From positions 2,790,001 through 2,854,000 of the forward strand of contig NZ_CP025030.1 in the NCBI RefSeq assembly GCF_002812705.1: a stretch of DNA of 64,000 nucleotides, written 5' to 3'. Source of the DNA: Achromobacter spanius (GTDB lineage: Bacteria > Pseudomonadota > Gammaproteobacteria > Burkholderiales > Burkholderiaceae_B). The notes under the pieces are model-generated. The model was not told the origin of the DNA. It saw nothing but the letters and a program-made list of their open reading frames with translations, and did not search any database. Position numbers and translations under genes: made by a program. Position 1 is the stretch's first letter, and the number at the start of each line of letters is the position of its first letter. Below are positions 63,049-64,000 of the stretch, piece by piece.

Positions 63049-64000
63049 ATGAGCACGAAGACTTCGTTTCCCACTCGGCCACTTGGCCGCAGCGGCATGG
63101 CCATTACGCGGATCGGTCTGGGCGCGTGGGCAATCGGCGGCAACGGCTGGGCGGTGGGGTGGGGGCCGCAAGACGACGCCGACTCCATCGCGGCGATCCG
63201 GCTGGCGGTGGACCGAGGCATCAACTGGATCGACACCGCCGCGGTCTACGGGCTGGGCCATTCCGAAGAGATCGTGCGCCGCGCGCTGGCGCAGATGGCG
63301 CCGGGTGAAAGGCCCTACGTGTTCACCAAATGCGGGCTGACCTGGTCGGCCGACAATCCCCAGGCGATGCCCCGCCGCACCGGCGCGCCCGCCAGCATCC
63401 GCCGCGAAATCGAGGGCTCGCTGCGCCGCCTGGGCGTGGAACGTATCGACCTTTACCAAATGCACTGGCCGGCCGGCGACGGCACGCCGATCGAGACCTA
63501 TTGGCAGGAACTGCTGGACCTGAAGCAGGAAGGCAAGGTGGGGGCGATCGGCCTGTCGAATCACAATCTGGCGCAGGTGCAGGATGCCGAGTCGCTGGGC
63601 CACGTGGATTCGCTTCAGCCGCCGTTCTCGGCAATTCAGCGCGCCGCCGCCGCTGACCTGATCCCATGGTGTGCCGAACACGACATCGGCGTGATCGTCT
63701 ATAGCCCGCTGCAATCCGGATTGTTAAGCGGTGCGTTTTCCGCCGAGCGCGCGCGTGCGTTGCCTCCGGACGATTGGCGCGCCCGCAATGCGGAGTTTTC
63801 GTCGCCCAACCTGGACCGGAACCTGGCGCTGGCCGATGCCTTGAAACCCATTGCCGAACAGCACGGCACCACGGTGGCCGCGGTTGCCGCAGCGTGGACG
63901 CTGGCTTGGCCCGGCGTCACCGGGGCGATCGTGGGCGCGCGCAGCGCCGCGCAGGTCAACGGTTTGCTGGGCGCGGCGGAGCTGGAGTTGGATAGCGACG
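63049..64000 (+). CDS. Aldo/keto reductase (cut by window end)
   Basis: At least 317 residues are present and the C-terminus is missing. The AKR tetrad is visible: Asp and Tyr in WIDTAAVYG, Lys in VFTKCG and His in YQMHWP. GLGAWAIGG, AIGLSNHNLAQ and VIVYSPLQSGLLSG are also present. It would reduce an aldehyde or ketone with NADPH; the substrate is unknown. The ATG at 63049 follows an AT-rich leader with only a weak ribosome-binding site. The frame is intact to the edge. Confidence 0.92.
   Translation, partial: MSTKTSFPTRPLGRSGMAITRIGLGAWAIGGNGWAVGWGPQDDADSIAAIRLAVDRGINWIDTAAVYGLGHSEEIVRRALAQMAPGERPYVFTKCGLTWSADNPQAMPRRTGAPASIRREIEGSLRRLGVERIDLYQMHWPAGDGTPIETYWQELLDLKQEGKVGAIGLSNHNLAQVQDAESLGHVDSLQPPFSAIQRAAAADLIPWCAEHDIGVIVYSPLQSGLLSGAFSAERARALPPDDWRARNAEFSSPNLDRNLALADALKPIAEQHGTTVAAVAAAWTLAWPGVTGAIVGARSAAQVNGLLGAAELELDSD

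Overview
The window looks like a chromosomal segment of a high-GC betaproteobacterium of the Alcaligenaceae (Achromobacter/Bordetella type). This is inferred from gene content and arrangement: UrtABCDE plus urea carboxylase/allophanate hydrolase, a Bug-family (TctC) binding protein, azurin, an fdsGBACD-type formate dehydrogenase, and very tight overlapping operons. No database search was possible.

Layout. 1-762: a DUF2946 protein. 763-6320 (minus): ABC urea transporter urtABCDE. 6702-12963 (plus): allophanate hydrolase, urea carboxylase and a GntR/FCD regulator. The 381-nt divergent gap between them carries a sigma54-like promoter and an NtrC-like enhancer facing urtA, and a GntR-type palindrome in front of the hydrolase. 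12964-14680: a REP-like repeat cluster and a complete IS256-family element with matching terminal repeats and an 8-bp target duplication. 14692-16416 (minus): a secreted COG4315 protein, an ECF sigma factor and an anti-sigma factor. 16515-20185: GNAT, LysR, PrpF/GalD-type isomerase and Bug protein. 20177-21351: degenerate 46-nt repeats, a REP-associated tyrosine transposase (RAYT) and four inverted REP-like hairpins. 21350-27486: DUF1501/DUF1800 pair, a short-chain dehydrogenase lacking the usual Tyr/Lys, azurin, sorbosone-dehydrogenase-like lipoprotein, PepSY protein. 27693-30105: PepSY-response regulator-histidine kinase operon. 30110-34845: two universal stress proteins, glutamate racemase, LysR, split chromate transporter, DUF1345 protein. 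34897-37860: methyltransferase and an oxalate/formate-type MFS carrier.

37922-50260 is a formate/molybdenum-cofactor island: fdsG-fdsB-fdsA-fdhD-fdsD (minus), a divergent ModE-like regulator with a shared AT-rich palindrome, moaA-mobA (plus) and moaC-moaD-moaE-moaB-moeA (minus). It encodes an NAD-linked molybdenum formate dehydrogenase together with most of the steps that build its cofactor. 50400-58808 holds a DUF748 envelope protein, a Tat-exported dienelactone-hydrolase-like enzyme, a small secreted protein, a peroxiredoxin, an MFS carrier and an EamA carrier. bioB, a PAS-LuxR regulator, a duplicated tRNA-Ala/Glu/Asp cluster (minus) and a truncated aldo/keto reductase finish the window.

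The most distinctive signal is repeat structure at gene ends. REP-like hairpins sit beside a RAYT, three arrays with an exact 12-bp period lie in the fds/moa island, and two gene tails (Bug protein, dienelactone hydrolase) are followed by degenerate tandem copies. In several cases the stop codon lies inside a repeat unit. No CRISPR array, prophage, rRNA or replication origin was seen.
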